NCBI GenBank assembly: GCA_001898145.1
Contig: MKSR01000012.1
Span: 186,001 to 250,000 of the forward strand
Origin: Dyadobacter sp. 50-39
GTDB taxonomy: Bacteria; Bacteroidota; Bacteroidia; Cytophagales; Spirosomataceae
Direction: 5' to 3'
Length of the DNA stretch: 64,000 bases
Shown here piece by piece: positions 36,087 through 47,407 of the stretch (position 1 is its first letter; the number at the start of each line of letters is the position of its first letter). A program made the position numbers and the translations under genes. The notes beneath the pieces were generated by a model that saw only the letters and a program-made list of their open reading frames with translations, was not told where the DNA came from and made no database searches.

Positions 36087-36794
36087 CTAACCCAGGTTTT
36101 TAATGGTGTCGGCCACCTGGGCAAAATCTGTAATTTCGGCATCGGCAACCGATACCTGCGCTTCGGCATCGTCTTCGAATCCTGCCACATTCAGCCAGAT
36201 CGCGTTCGCGCCTGTTGCCTTTGCAGGCAGAATGTCTTTGGAATAAGAATCGCCTACCGCCACGCATTCATGGGGAAGAAAACCCTGCGCCTCCACGCCC
36301 AGCTGCCATATGGCGGGATCGGGCTTCCGGACCCCGACCACTGCCGATTCCACGACAGACTGGAAATAATGCGCAATGCCAAACTCCTTTAAAACGCTGT
36401 TCAGGTTTCCGTAAAAGTTGGAAACCATCACCAGAGGGTATTCGGCGGCCAGTTTTTCGAGAACGGGCGCTGCCTTTTCAACACTAGTGCGTGCGACGCG
36501 GTCGCATTCACGGGCGATGGCCTCGATGGCCTGGCTGTCCAGCTCGTATCCGTTTTCTTTCAGATAGCCAAACTGCTGCTCCACTTTCAGAAACAGCACA
36601 TCATAAAACACATGATGCGGCTGGATGATCGGATGGATAGCCAATGCCCTCTCGCCAAACTTGTAAGCACTCGCAAATGCGTCTTTGTCAACCTTTACCT
36701 GATTATGCTGATAAGCATCCCACAACACATTAGCCCAATGCAAGCCATTGGTGTCGATTGTACCGCCATAATCAAATAAAATTCCTTTAATCAT
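36087..36794 (-). CDS. HAD-superfamily phosphatase-like hydrolase
   Basis: 235 residues. HAD motif I is GILFDYGGTIDT, with the nucleophile Asp followed two residues later by Gly rather than Asp, so the usual general-acid position (D+2) is altered (DYG). Motif II Ser/Thr is in PLVMVSNFYG and motif III/IV in GVRKPDPAIW and VAVGDSYSKDI. The missing D+2 Asp could mean reduced phosphatase activity or another HAD reaction. It is first in the HAD-PfkB-DUF4833 group, directly downstream of the tandem-repeat block. Confidence 0.83.
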   Translation of the reverse strand: MIKGILFDYGGTIDTNGLHWANVLWDAYQHNQVKVDKDAFASAYKFGERALAIHPIIQPHHVFYDVLFLKVEQQFGYLKENGYELDSQAIEAIARECDRVARTSVEKAAPVLEKLAAEYPLVMVSNFYGNLNSVLKEFGIAHYFQSVVESAVVGVRKPDPAIWQLGVEAQGFLPHECVAVGDSYSKDILPAKATGANAIWLNVAGFEDDAEAQVSVADAEITDFAQVADTIKNLG

Positions 36795-36904
36795 CTTTCA
36801 TTATCTGTTTCCAGGGATTGAACCCCCTGGCTGATCAATTCTTTATCTCTACTAATCCTTTCAATTAAAACTATTCAGCTTCCACTAGCTCTCTTTATCC
36901 GTCC

Positions 36905-37244
36905 TCTGAAGAGGGCGGCAATTGATTTTTTCTTGTTGTTGATTCTCTATCACTTTTGTTTAGCTGTAAATTACAATCCAGAAATCAATCCCTTGCCCCG
37001 GACTTTAGCCCGGGGACTCTGAAGAGGGCGGCAATTGATTTTTTCTTGTTGTTGATTCTCTATCACTTTTGTTTAGCTGTGCATTACAATCCAGAAGTCA
37101 ATCCCCCTGCCCCGGACTTTAGCCCGGGGACTCTGAAGAGGGCGACAATTGATTTTTTCTTATTGTTGATTCTCAATCACTTTTGTTTAGCTGTGCATTA
37201 CAATCCAGAAGTCAATCCCTTGCCCCGGACTTTAGCCCGGGGAT
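36905..37244. repeat. Three tandem copies of a ~113 bp repeat with GC-rich hairpins
   Basis: Units begin at TCTGAAGAG at 36905, 37018 and 37132 (period 113-114). Each holds GGGCGGCAATTGATTTTTTC, a conserved AT-rich core, and a hairpin CCCCGGACTTTAGCCCGGGG at 36996-37015, 37110-37129 and 37223-37242 (8 pair stem with one mismatch, TTTA loop). Copies differ at only a few bases. An open frame across it encodes only the repeat itself. It occupies the 488 base gap between the HAD gene and the flippase gene and looks like a REP/MITE-type element. Confidence 0.9.
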
Positions 37245-37282
37245 CACAGAATAAGATTACAATCTGATTCAGATTCAGATTG

Positions 37283-38326
37283 TCAGTTTGATCTTACTGG
37301 AACTGGTTCCAGTTTTTGATCTGGGCTGTCTATCTGGTTGTTTTTAGTTTTTCTGTTGATTAATGCTAATCCTATTATAATCCAGACTATCTCTCTGATC
37401 CTTAAAACAACCCCTATAAAAATCCCCTGCGCTGCGGGCAATCCCACGCTTCTTAATGCCAGCGCCAATCCGCCTTCGCGGGTGCCGAGTTGCATCGGGA
37501 AGAAGAAGATCAGGTTTGCGAAGAGCGACGAGCCGGAACTTACGATCAGAGATTGGGCTAATGTCATTTCCATTCCAATAGCGTGGGCCGTGAAATAAAT
37601 TTCCAGACAGCCGATTACCCTTCCCACAAATTCATAAAACAATGAAACGTAAAATGCATTCCGGCGGTCGGAGTACAGGACTCGGATCTGTTCGTCCACT
37701 TCATAAAGGTTCTCGGCATTCTTCAAGGCGAATTCCCGCGCTTTATGTTTGATAAAAGGCACCTTTTCCAGCAAGCGGAATGTGCTTACCGTGAAGCCTT
37801 TTTTATATACATTGATAAACCAATACCCTAAAACCAGCCCCACCACCAGCAGAATCCCGCAGCCGGCCAGCATGACATCGCTCAATGGAACCACAGCCAC
37901 GATGAGCACAATGGACGCCAGCCAGAACAGCACGTGCGAAAACATGTGCATCAGGCTGTACAGCAGCACCGAGGAAGTGGCCTTCTGAATGCCCAGCGTC
38001 GGTTTCAGCTCCATGATGCGGTACGGCTCGCCACCCAGCGCCACAAATGGGGTAATGTAGTTGATCGCGTAGCCGGAGATCGTCAGCCGCAGCACCGACC
38101 AGAACGACATATTCGTTTCCGGCAACTGCGGCTCGCGGATGATCGCCCGGAACGCGAGTGCATTCAGGATATAGATCACCAGCCAGCTGCCTATTACGGG
38201 CAAAAACCAGATGCCGGTACGGTTGATGTTTTCCCAAATCACGAGCAACCCGGTGCCATAGATCATATAGCCCAGCGAAAAAATGCCGATTGCCATGAAA
38301 AGGGCCTTATACAACTTGCTACCCAT
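37283..38326 (-). CDS. Lysylphosphatidylglycerol synthase-type flippase-like membrane protein
   Basis: 347-residue polytopic protein (about eight hydrophobic segments) of the UPF0104 / LPG_synthase_TM (AglD/MprF-flippase-like) family. Typical motifs are NAINYITPF-like GYAINYITPFVALGGEPYRI and QLGTREGGLALALRSVG near residue 280. Members are thought to move lipids or lipid-linked groups across the membrane. It overlaps the CDP-alcohol phosphatidyltransferase gene by 8 bases, so a role in moving the lipid made by this cluster is a reasonable inference. Confidence 0.82.
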   Translation of the reverse strand: MGSKLYKALFMAIGIFSLGYMIYGTGLLVIWENINRTGIWFLPVIGSWLVIYILNALAFRAIIREPQLPETNMSFWSVLRLTISGYAINYITPFVALGGEPYRIMELKPTLGIQKATSSVLLYSLMHMFSHVLFWLASIVLIVAVVPLSDVMLAGCGILLVVGLVLGYWFINVYKKGFTVSTFRLLEKVPFIKHKAREFALKNAENLYEVDEQIRVLYSDRRNAFYVSLFYEFVGRVIGCLEIYFTAHAIGMEMTLAQSLIVSSGSSLFANLIFFFPMQLGTREGGLALALRSVGLPAAQGIFIGVVLRIREIVWIIIGLALINRKTKNNQIDSPDQKLEPVPVRSN

Positions 38327-39278
38327 TGTATTTTCCGGAGCTTATCTCCTTGTAAAAATGTGAGCTCACCTTCTCCTGCTTCACGATCATGTAAATCAGG
38401 ATCGGGTTGAGAACGAAAATGTCGAAAAAGAAATAGATCCAAGACTGGTCCAGAAACAGCCAGAGAAACAGGAATATCACCCGGGTATTGAACTGGACGA
38501 TATTGGTGTATTTCATCAATGGCTTGTTCTGCGCACGGAAATCGGTGATCAGTTTCGCGGGCAGGCCATTCTGGTATTTCTGCTTCACCACTGCCAGCAG
38601 CTTTTGAAGCTTCGGCGAGAAAAATTCTTGCTCTTTGGTATAATTCAAATAGAGGCGTGCTACCAGCTTCATGCCGAAATCGCGTCCCCAGCTCATTCCG
38701 TCGTACTCCTTTTGCAAATCTTGGCTGTTGTCGAGTTCGCTGCCGTTCGTGCCTTTGATAAAAAACAAATGCACATTGCGGTAGTAATCCGCCATAGCCG
38801 ACTGGATCACGTGCGATACGCCCGCTAACACGCCCGGCACCCATATCCACGCGCTCCACCCCTCTTCCATACTCCGCAAACAGATCGCGATGTGAATGGC
38901 AATGAACCAGAAATCACCGGCTGCACCATCCAGAATCCGTCCGAGGCGACTTTTGTCGTTGGTCATCCGCGCGAGCTGTCCATCGGCGCTGTCGAGCGAG
39001 TTGGCGAACATGAGCGACAGCATACCGATCACGTTGATCCACAATTCCTGTGGATAGAACAATATTCCCGCGGCCACACCAAAGAAAATGCTGATGATCG
39101 TCACCGGGTTCGGACGCAGGCCTACCTTGGCGCAAAACAGCGCGATTTGGTAGCCGATCGGCCGGTAAAACCAGATATCGATCTTTTCCTCGGTGTCATT
39201 CGACTTCAATGAGTTTTCGAATGCCGAGGTTTTTTCGGGTTCTTCTGCGAGTGGTCGTGGCGTGGTGGTTGTCTCCAT
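38319..39278 (-). CDS. CDP-alcohol phosphatidyltransferase family protein
   Basis: 319-residue membrane enzyme. The catalytic signature reads DSADGQLAR (Asp96, Asp99), then GRILDGAAGD with Asp117 and Asp122. The classical rule is DxxDGxxAR...GxxxDxxxD; here the last two aspartates are separated by four residues, not three. From memory, this variant also appears in Bacteroides inositol-lipid-type homologues. Several hydrophobic segments follow. Such enzymes join a phospho-alcohol to diacylglycerol or ceramide, or to a CDP-activated partner. The start shares one base with the ATP-grasp stop (TAATG). The substrate pair is not fixed by sequence. Confidence 0.85.
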   Translation of the reverse strand: METTTTPRPLAEEPEKTSAFENSLKSNDTEEKIDIWFYRPIGYQIALFCAKVGLRPNPVTIISIFFGVAAGILFYPQELWINVIGMLSLMFANSLDSADGQLARMTNDKSRLGRILDGAAGDFWFIAIHIAICLRSMEEGWSAWIWVPGVLAGVSHVIQSAMADYYRNVHLFFIKGTNGSELDNSQDLQKEYDGMSWGRDFGMKLVARLYLNYTKEQEFFSPKLQKLLAVVKQKYQNGLPAKLITDFRAQNKPLMKYTNIVQFNTRVIFLFLWLFLDQSWIYFFFDIFVLNPILIYMIVKQEKVSSHFYKEISSGKYNG

Positions 39279-40147
39279 TAATTGTTGTTCAAGAATCTTT
39301 GGTAAAGCCGGCCGGCAATATGCCCGGCAGCCTGGTCACGGCACGGTGCGAAACTGGGCCAGTCGTTCAGGTCGATGATGCGGTAATCGCCGTCCTTGCC
39401 GATAATGGCATCGCCCCCGTAAATATCGATCCCCACTACTCCTGCCGCTTCGTTGGCGGTATGCTGCAAACCTTCCGCGCTGAACGGGTAATACACCGAA
39501 TTGCCGTTGATCTGCTGGTATTCCGCGTATTTGTGGTGGTTCGCGTCGTACGGGTAGAACCAGAAAAAGAAATCCGTGCCCCTAACCCCGTAAAATTTGA
39601 CCAGATCCCCCACCAGATGCTGGGAAATCACGGCGTCCGGAATCTCGCGCAACGCGTACTCCCGCAAAATTTCCTTGGCTTCCTCGCGCGATGCGGCAAA
39701 TGACACATCTTCCTTATGGATGGCGTGAAAATCGCCCCGTTTGATCCAGTAACCTTTTCCTTTAATCCGATCAAAAACTTCGTCACCCTGGTAATCTGTC
39801 GGTACGATATAGCTGTCGGCTACCGGGATATTGGCATTATTTAATGCATTGGTCAGGTTGGTGCGGAAGCAGTTTTCAATGCCGAATGCGGAGTTGAGAA
39901 TCTGCGTTCCATTTTTTTCCAGTTCCTGCAATTTGGCCACAACCTGCTTCTGGCGCGCCATGGTAAAAATCTTGTCGTAATTCACGGTTTCCATCGCCAG
40001 AAACTCATCTTCGCAACAGATGGTGATGCGGCATCCCAGTTTTTCAAGCTCTTTGGCTGTCTGGGAGAAAATCGCATCGTCGTTCCCGATATGGTTGGGC
40101 GAGAACTTTTTGTTTCGGTGCACGCCCAGAATTTCTAATTCGTTCAT
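39278..40147 (-). CDS. ATP-grasp-like protein of unknown substrate
   Basis: 289 residues. The fold is suggested by YWIKRGDFHAIHK (phosphate-binding Lys region), VISQHLVGDLVKFYGVRG and the C-terminal metal motif IDLNDWPSF. The N-terminal third is a Rossmann-like region (ITICCEDEFLAM). ATP-grasp enzymes form carbon-nitrogen or related bonds by acyl-phosphate intermediates; the pattern here is loosely like glutathione-synthetase or inositol polyphosphate kinase folds. Translational coupling to the CDP-alcohol transferase (one base shared) and 50 bases from the nucleotidyltransferase suggest a head-group modifying enzyme, for example attaching an amino acid. Not identified more closely. Confidence 0.7.
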   Translation of the reverse strand: MNELEILGVHRNKKFSPNHIGNDDAIFSQTAKELEKLGCRITICCEDEFLAMETVNYDKIFTMARQKQVVAKLQELEKNGTQILNSAFGIENCFRTNLTNALNNANIPVADSYIVPTDYQGDEVFDRIKGKGYWIKRGDFHAIHKEDVSFAASREEAKEILREYALREIPDAVISQHLVGDLVKFYGVRGTDFFFWFYPYDANHHKYAEYQQINGNSVYYPFSAEGLQHTANEAAGVVGIDIYGGDAIIGKDGDYRIIDLNDWPSFAPCRDQAAGHIAGRLYQRFLNNN

Positions 40148-40197
40148 CTATGGTGTTGACCGGCAAAACGCCCCGGTCTGTTAGTAAAAAATTGGTG

Positions 40198-40911
40198 TCA
40201 ATAAACCGCTTCGCCGCTTAAAAACAGCTCGGCTGTCTGGATGTCGCTTACATGGTCCACATCCACAATCTTGGTAAATGGATAGGCTTTCAAATGCAAG
40301 CCATCCGCCACGAGTTGCCGCTGGAAATTCCGCATCCGGCTCACCCCATTTTCCACCGCCGCAGTCACGGTTTCGATCGCTTTCCCGCGGAGACAATAAA
40401 TCCCGCCTGAAACAAACGGGGTGTCGGTACTATTGTCATCGGTAAATGCGGTAATGCGGTCGTCGTCGTCCACCGTTACGTACAGAGGGCTTTCGTCGTC
40501 GATAAATGCGGTTACGGCCATCTGGCCTTCGAGTGTTTTATCTTCTTCGAATTCGGCAATGAATGCGCCGAACTCTTCTTCCCTGAAAACAGTATCCGTT
40601 GTGGTAAGGCACACTTCGCGCAGTTCCGGATCACTTTTGAACAGCTCATACACGCTATGCAACGAGCTCGGTGTCGATTTCTTCACCAGCTGAATGGGCA
40701 GGTTTGCACCCAATCCCATCAAATGCATTTCGAGCAGCGGCGACTCCTCGTTCACGATGACCATGATCTTCTCCGCATTGTTCCGCATAAAAATCCCGAT
40801 CAGCCGGTCGATCAGCATCTCGCCGTGCAGGCTCACCATAGGCTTGGGAAGCGTAAACCCTTCCTTCGCCAAGCGTGATCCTTCTCCTGCTGCTATGATT
40901 GCGTAATTCAT
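40198..40911 (-). CDS. Sugar- or polyol-phosphate nucleotidyltransferase
   Basis: 237 residues, GT-A-like NTP-transferase fold. The N-terminal signature is YAIIAAGEGSRL followed by LPKPMVSLHGEMLIDRLI, with the KP phosphate-binding motif. The family includes inositol-1-phosphate cytidylyltransferase, LicC choline-phosphate cytidylyltransferase and MobA-like enzymes. The likely product is a CDP- or other NDP-activated alcohol. Directly downstream come an ATP-grasp gene and a CDP-alcohol phosphatidyltransferase, so this is the best candidate to supply the activated head group. Substrate unproven. Confidence 0.78.
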   Translation of the reverse strand: MNYAIIAAGEGSRLAKEGFTLPKPMVSLHGEMLIDRLIGIFMRNNAEKIMVIVNEESPLLEMHLMGLGANLPIQLVKKSTPSSLHSVYELFKSDPELREVCLTTTDTVFREEEFGAFIAEFEEDKTLEGQMAVTAFIDDESPLYVTVDDDDRITAFTDDNSTDTPFVSGGIYCLRGKAIETVTAAVENGVSRMRNFQRQLVADGLHLKAYPFTKIVDVDHVSDIQTAELFLSGEAVY

Positions 40912-40937
40912 GTTAATGTCTCTTTTAAATCAATGCC

Positions 40938-43508
40938 TTAAAAATCAAGCCTGAAACGTGCCCGGATACCCCATTCCGATACATTCGGGTTGTCGAGGTA
41001 TGTGAAACGTTTGACCAGGTCAATACGCAACAGCTTGAAAATGTTGGCAATACCCACGCTACCCTCAATATAAGGCTCGCGTGACAATGTGTAAGTTATC
41101 GGCCGGCCCTGGTCGTCGGTTGCGAAGCGGTACAGGCCCGGATTAAATGCCGGGTTATTCTCGTCCCGCAAGCCGCCCATCAGACCTTTGAAGCTCACTA
41201 CCTCACGCAGTTTCAGCCTTTTCAGCAATGGTATTTTGTTGAACAAAAAGCCGTTCAGGTAATATTGGACATCCAGGCTCGCGTAATGGTCGCTCGCGAA
41301 TTCCAGGAAGTTCATCAGGTTGTATGAGTTCAGCTGGTAAGCGTAAGTCTGGTTGGCGCGGTGGATCGTCAGCAGCGGAAACTGGATTTGTTTACCAAAA
41401 ATATAACCGCCCTCCGCGGTAATATCCGCGAAACCGAACTGCGACAGGTAGAAACGCTTCTGAATGTTCAGGGCCACGTTGTGATAGTTGTTTTCCCCTT
41501 CAAATACGCCTTTCAAACCTGCATTGTAGCGCAACGTGAAAATCGGGTACTTGTTAATGATCGGCGTTCGATAGAGTTTGCCCTGGTAATATTGCTCGTG
41601 CGGCGCGTAACGGAACTCCACGTTGGCCTCGGTATTATTCAAAGTCATCGCGTTTTCCAGTTCTCCGCCCTCGTTCAGGTGCTCATAGCGCAGTACGCCC
41701 GCAGGTGTCTGCTTCCATTGCGTAAAACCGATCTTGTAAGAAAAGCGGCTTTCGAACTCGCGCACGTATTCCAGTTTGTAAATGTCGTTGTACAACCACC
41801 GGTTGTTATCACCGCGTTTGAAAGACAACAGGAAGTTATCCTCCTGCACGAACTGTAACTCCTGCCCCGGGATCTTGGTATCGCGCTGGTAACTCGCCCG
41901 GATGTAATGCAGCGGGAAATGGTATACCGATTTGTTGTTAAATGAATAGGTACCGCTCAGAAAGTACTTCCATTTCCGGTCTTTGAAACCATAAGCCGCG
42001 TAAGTTTCGAAATACACACGCTTGCTCATGTCGGTCGTAGTACGGCCACCGAAGCGAAGGCGGAAACCTTCCACCGGGTTGAAACTGTAAAATGTATTCA
42101 CCGGCCCTACTTCCACCGCACCGAACGACTTGTAGCCGGACAGGAACAGTGTTGCAATGTCCATTGTCCGCTTGAACGACGGAATAGTTTGAAGTGTATC
42201 AATATTCTTGTAAATGTCCTGCTCCGTGCGTTCCAGCGGGATATGCCGCTTGCTCGCCCAGAACGATTCGTTGGTTTTGATCTCCGGATCATACACGATT
42301 TCTTCACCCGGCCCGCGGTAAATGCTGTCGGGGCGCGACTGGTTAATGGTATAGTCCTTGAAATTCACCGTGCGCTGTCCGTACAACCCGCCATTCTTCT
42401 CGCCCAATGCAAATTCCATGGCGAGTGTGGATTTGTTCATGAAGTAACGGCCGTCGGCACCTTTCTCGAATTCCAGGCGCGCTTCGAGGTCGCGCATGAA
42501 GTTGAGGTTGATGTCTTTGTTGACGGTCAGATAGGCATTCTGCACGCCGTATTTGCCATCAAGGGTAACAAACAGTTTCCCTTCAAAAAGCATGTCCGTT
42601 TTGTTCCGCGGCACGAAACCGAGCTCGATCAGTTGCGGATCGGCGGTTTTGATGGTATCGCGGATGAAGAATTTATAGAATGTCGGTGCGGAGTTGGCGA
42701 TCGGGCTCAGCAACAGGTTGGTAGCGATGGAGATATCGTTGTCATAAATGTTGATATCTTCATACAAACGGTTGAAGTAGGCGCTCAAACCATCATTATC
42801 CACAAACTTCGCATCAAATTCGGCCCGGCGGTTAGCCAGCACGTATTGTTTCTTGTTATAGGGGCTTTTGCGGAAGTAAACCTTCGAAAGTTTTTCCTGA
42901 ATGTAGGCAGGGAGCATATTCTTGCCGCCCATCGCCGAAGAATCCTGGCTTTTGAACAAAAACTGGTAATTCCGGAAAATGCGCTTGTCCTTGAAATCGT
43001 CGGACAGGTTGCTCAACGCGAGCGATATTTTTTCGTACTGTTCGTATTCTAAAAAGTTGTTGGCCGAAGGTTTGTTCTCATCCTTGTGCGCGATCACCTC
43101 GCGGATCAGCTGCACGGCCGGGTTGTCTTTATTCCGGTAGCGTGCTTTGGTTTTAACCGTCACCTCTTTCAGCATAGAGGCATCTACCGCCATTTTCACG
43201 TCGATCACCTGGCTCACACCGGGTTTGATCGGCTTCTCTACGGCCATGTATCCTACATATGTGAACTTGATGGTCGGATGGTCCTCGCGCAATGTCAGCG
43301 CGTAGCGACCATCGGCATCGGAGGCGGTCCCCATGGTTGTTCCCGGGATCAGGATCGACACGAACGGCAGGGTTTCACCTGTCTTCGCATCTGTAACGGT
43401 ACCTTTTATAGTTGTCGTCGACTGTGCGCTGGCTATCCCCGCGCCGATCTGCAAAACGCTGATCACCAAGAGTGTATATAGCCATATCGACCTGTTGATT
43501 GCTTTCAT
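40938..43508 (-). CDS. DUF5686 outer-membrane protein with carboxypeptidase-regulatory-like domain
   Basis: 856 residues. Signal peptide (VISVLQIGAGIASAQS), then a carboxypeptidase-D regulatory-like beta sandwich at about 33-115 (IKGTVTDAKTGETLPFVSI), then DUF5686 and a C-terminal outer-membrane beta-barrel ending in RARFRLDF. These proteins are widespread in Bacteroidota, of unknown function. It lies 26 bases upstream of the nucleotidyltransferase gene on the same strand, between the ceramide genes and the head-group module, so it may be part of the lipid operon and help lipid placement in the outer membrane. Confidence 0.85.
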   Translation of the reverse strand: MKAINRSIWLYTLLVISVLQIGAGIASAQSTTTIKGTVTDAKTGETLPFVSILIPGTTMGTASDADGRYALTLREDHPTIKFTYVGYMAVEKPIKPGVSQVIDVKMAVDASMLKEVTVKTKARYRNKDNPAVQLIREVIAHKDENKPSANNFLEYEQYEKISLALSNLSDDFKDKRIFRNYQFLFKSQDSSAMGGKNMLPAYIQEKLSKVYFRKSPYNKKQYVLANRRAEFDAKFVDNDGLSAYFNRLYEDINIYDNDISIATNLLLSPIANSAPTFYKFFIRDTIKTADPQLIELGFVPRNKTDMLFEGKLFVTLDGKYGVQNAYLTVNKDINLNFMRDLEARLEFEKGADGRYFMNKSTLAMEFALGEKNGGLYGQRTVNFKDYTINQSRPDSIYRGPGEEIVYDPEIKTNESFWASKRHIPLERTEQDIYKNIDTLQTIPSFKRTMDIATLFLSGYKSFGAVEVGPVNTFYSFNPVEGFRLRFGGRTTTDMSKRVYFETYAAYGFKDRKWKYFLSGTYSFNNKSVYHFPLHYIRASYQRDTKIPGQELQFVQEDNFLLSFKRGDNNRWLYNDIYKLEYVREFESRFSYKIGFTQWKQTPAGVLRYEHLNEGGELENAMTLNNTEANVEFRYAPHEQYYQGKLYRTPIINKYPIFTLRYNAGLKGVFEGENNYHNVALNIQKRFYLSQFGFADITAEGGYIFGKQIQFPLLTIHRANQTYAYQLNSYNLMNFLEFASDHYASLDVQYYLNGFLFNKIPLLKRLKLREVVSFKGLMGGLRDENNPAFNPGLYRFATDDQGRPITYTLSREPYIEGSVGIANIFKLLRIDLVKRFTYLDNPNVSEWGIRARFRLDF

Positions 43509-43573
43509 GTTGGAACGTTCGTCACGTGTTTTGGCTGCCCTGCCTGTTTTAAAATCATGTACGCTCCGTACCT

Positions 43574-43594
43574 GCCGGCGGATTTCACCGGCCG
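43574..43594. promoter_or_regulatory. Short GC-rich dyad between CerR-like and DUF5686 genes
   Basis: GCCGG and CCGGC flank a short AT-containing loop in the 113 base gap. It could be a weak attenuator or terminator; there is no T tract. Confidence 0.25.
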
Positions 43595-43621
43595 CAGCGC
43601 ATGATCAGGCGGGTTCGATAG

Positions 43622-44628
43622 TTAGAGCCACTTATTCTCCTTATACCAGGTCAATGTCTCTGCGAGGCCTCGGTGCAGATTGTATTGCGGTTGGTAATGC
43701 AGGCGACGTCGGGCCGCATCTATGCTACAGATCCAGTTAGGGGCTGTGAGTTCTTTTAGTTTTTCTTGGTTTAGAACCGGTGTTGTTGATGAATTTGCAT
43801 AAACAAGATCCAGGAACCTGGCGATCGTTTCGACGAGCAGCAGCGGCAGGTGCGCACGGAAAACGTTCTTCCCGCTGATTGCCCTGAACTGATCTGCCAA
43901 TGCGTAACGGTCATATGCCTGTCCGTCCGAGATATTGTAAACCGTAATTTCCTTCTCCGTTTCCCTCAATGCGGCCATGGTAGCCGTCACGAGGTCTGTT
44001 ACATACACAAAACTCAACCTTTGCGGGCCTTTGCCGATGTAGGCATCGAGCCCTTTGCTGAGTGTTTTAAAAAGGACGAACAGGTCCTTTTCGCCGGGGC
44101 CATACACTGCTGTCGGGCGGATAATGCTCAGCGGCAGGCCATTCACTGTTTTCAGGTATTGCTCAGCCAGCAGCTTGCTTCTTCCGTAATCCGTCACCGG
44201 AACAGGCAAGGTTTCTTCTGTGATAGGCTGGGCGGCATTGTAAGCCGCGGGTCCTAAGGCCGCCAGGCTGCTTAAAAACACAAACCGCTTCAACGGAATA
44301 TCCGCAGATACGGCAGCCTGTGCGAGGTTCAGCGAATAGTCCGCATTCACCAGGTTGTAAGCAGCTGCGGTTTTGGCTTTCGTCACTCCCGCCGCGTGGA
44401 TGATGTAGGAATATCCCCCATCGCCGAGCAGCGTCGTTAATTTATCTTTTGAAGTAAAATCAGCGTTCACATACACCAGGTCCCTGGGATCGGCATTCAG
44501 CTTTTTAAGGAAACTCAGGTCGCTGCTTGGCCTCACCGCCGCATGGACTTCCATGCCTGCTTCGAGTGCCGCCGCTACCAGGTGGTAACCTATAAATCCG
44601 CTGGCCCCGGTGATGAATAGCTTTTCCT

Positions 44629-44632
<4 letters not shown>
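43622..44632 (-). CDS. NAD-dependent epimerase/dehydratase family protein, candidate 3-oxo-ceramide reductase
   Basis: 336-residue short-chain-dehydrogenase-type protein. Cofactor motif FITGASGFIGYHL at the N-terminus, catalytic YxxxK in TDYGRSKLLAEQYL near residue 150. Its place in an overlapping operon with serine palmitoyltransferase and the GNAT-like protein matches the published bacterial ceramide pathway, in which an NAD-dependent epimerase-family enzyme (CerR) reduces the 3-keto group. CerR-type function is an inference from this context and family. The start overlaps the upstream gene by 4 bases. Confidence 0.72.

Positions 44633-47407
<2,775 letters not shown>

Noticed and set aside
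36905-37244. CRISPR array
   Set aside because: Only three units of about 113 bp with no spacers; the whole unit repeats.
36956-37267. Open reading frame of about 103 codons across the tandem repeats
   Set aside because: It only translates the repeat unit over and over; the period is not a protein feature and the DNA hairpins explain it.
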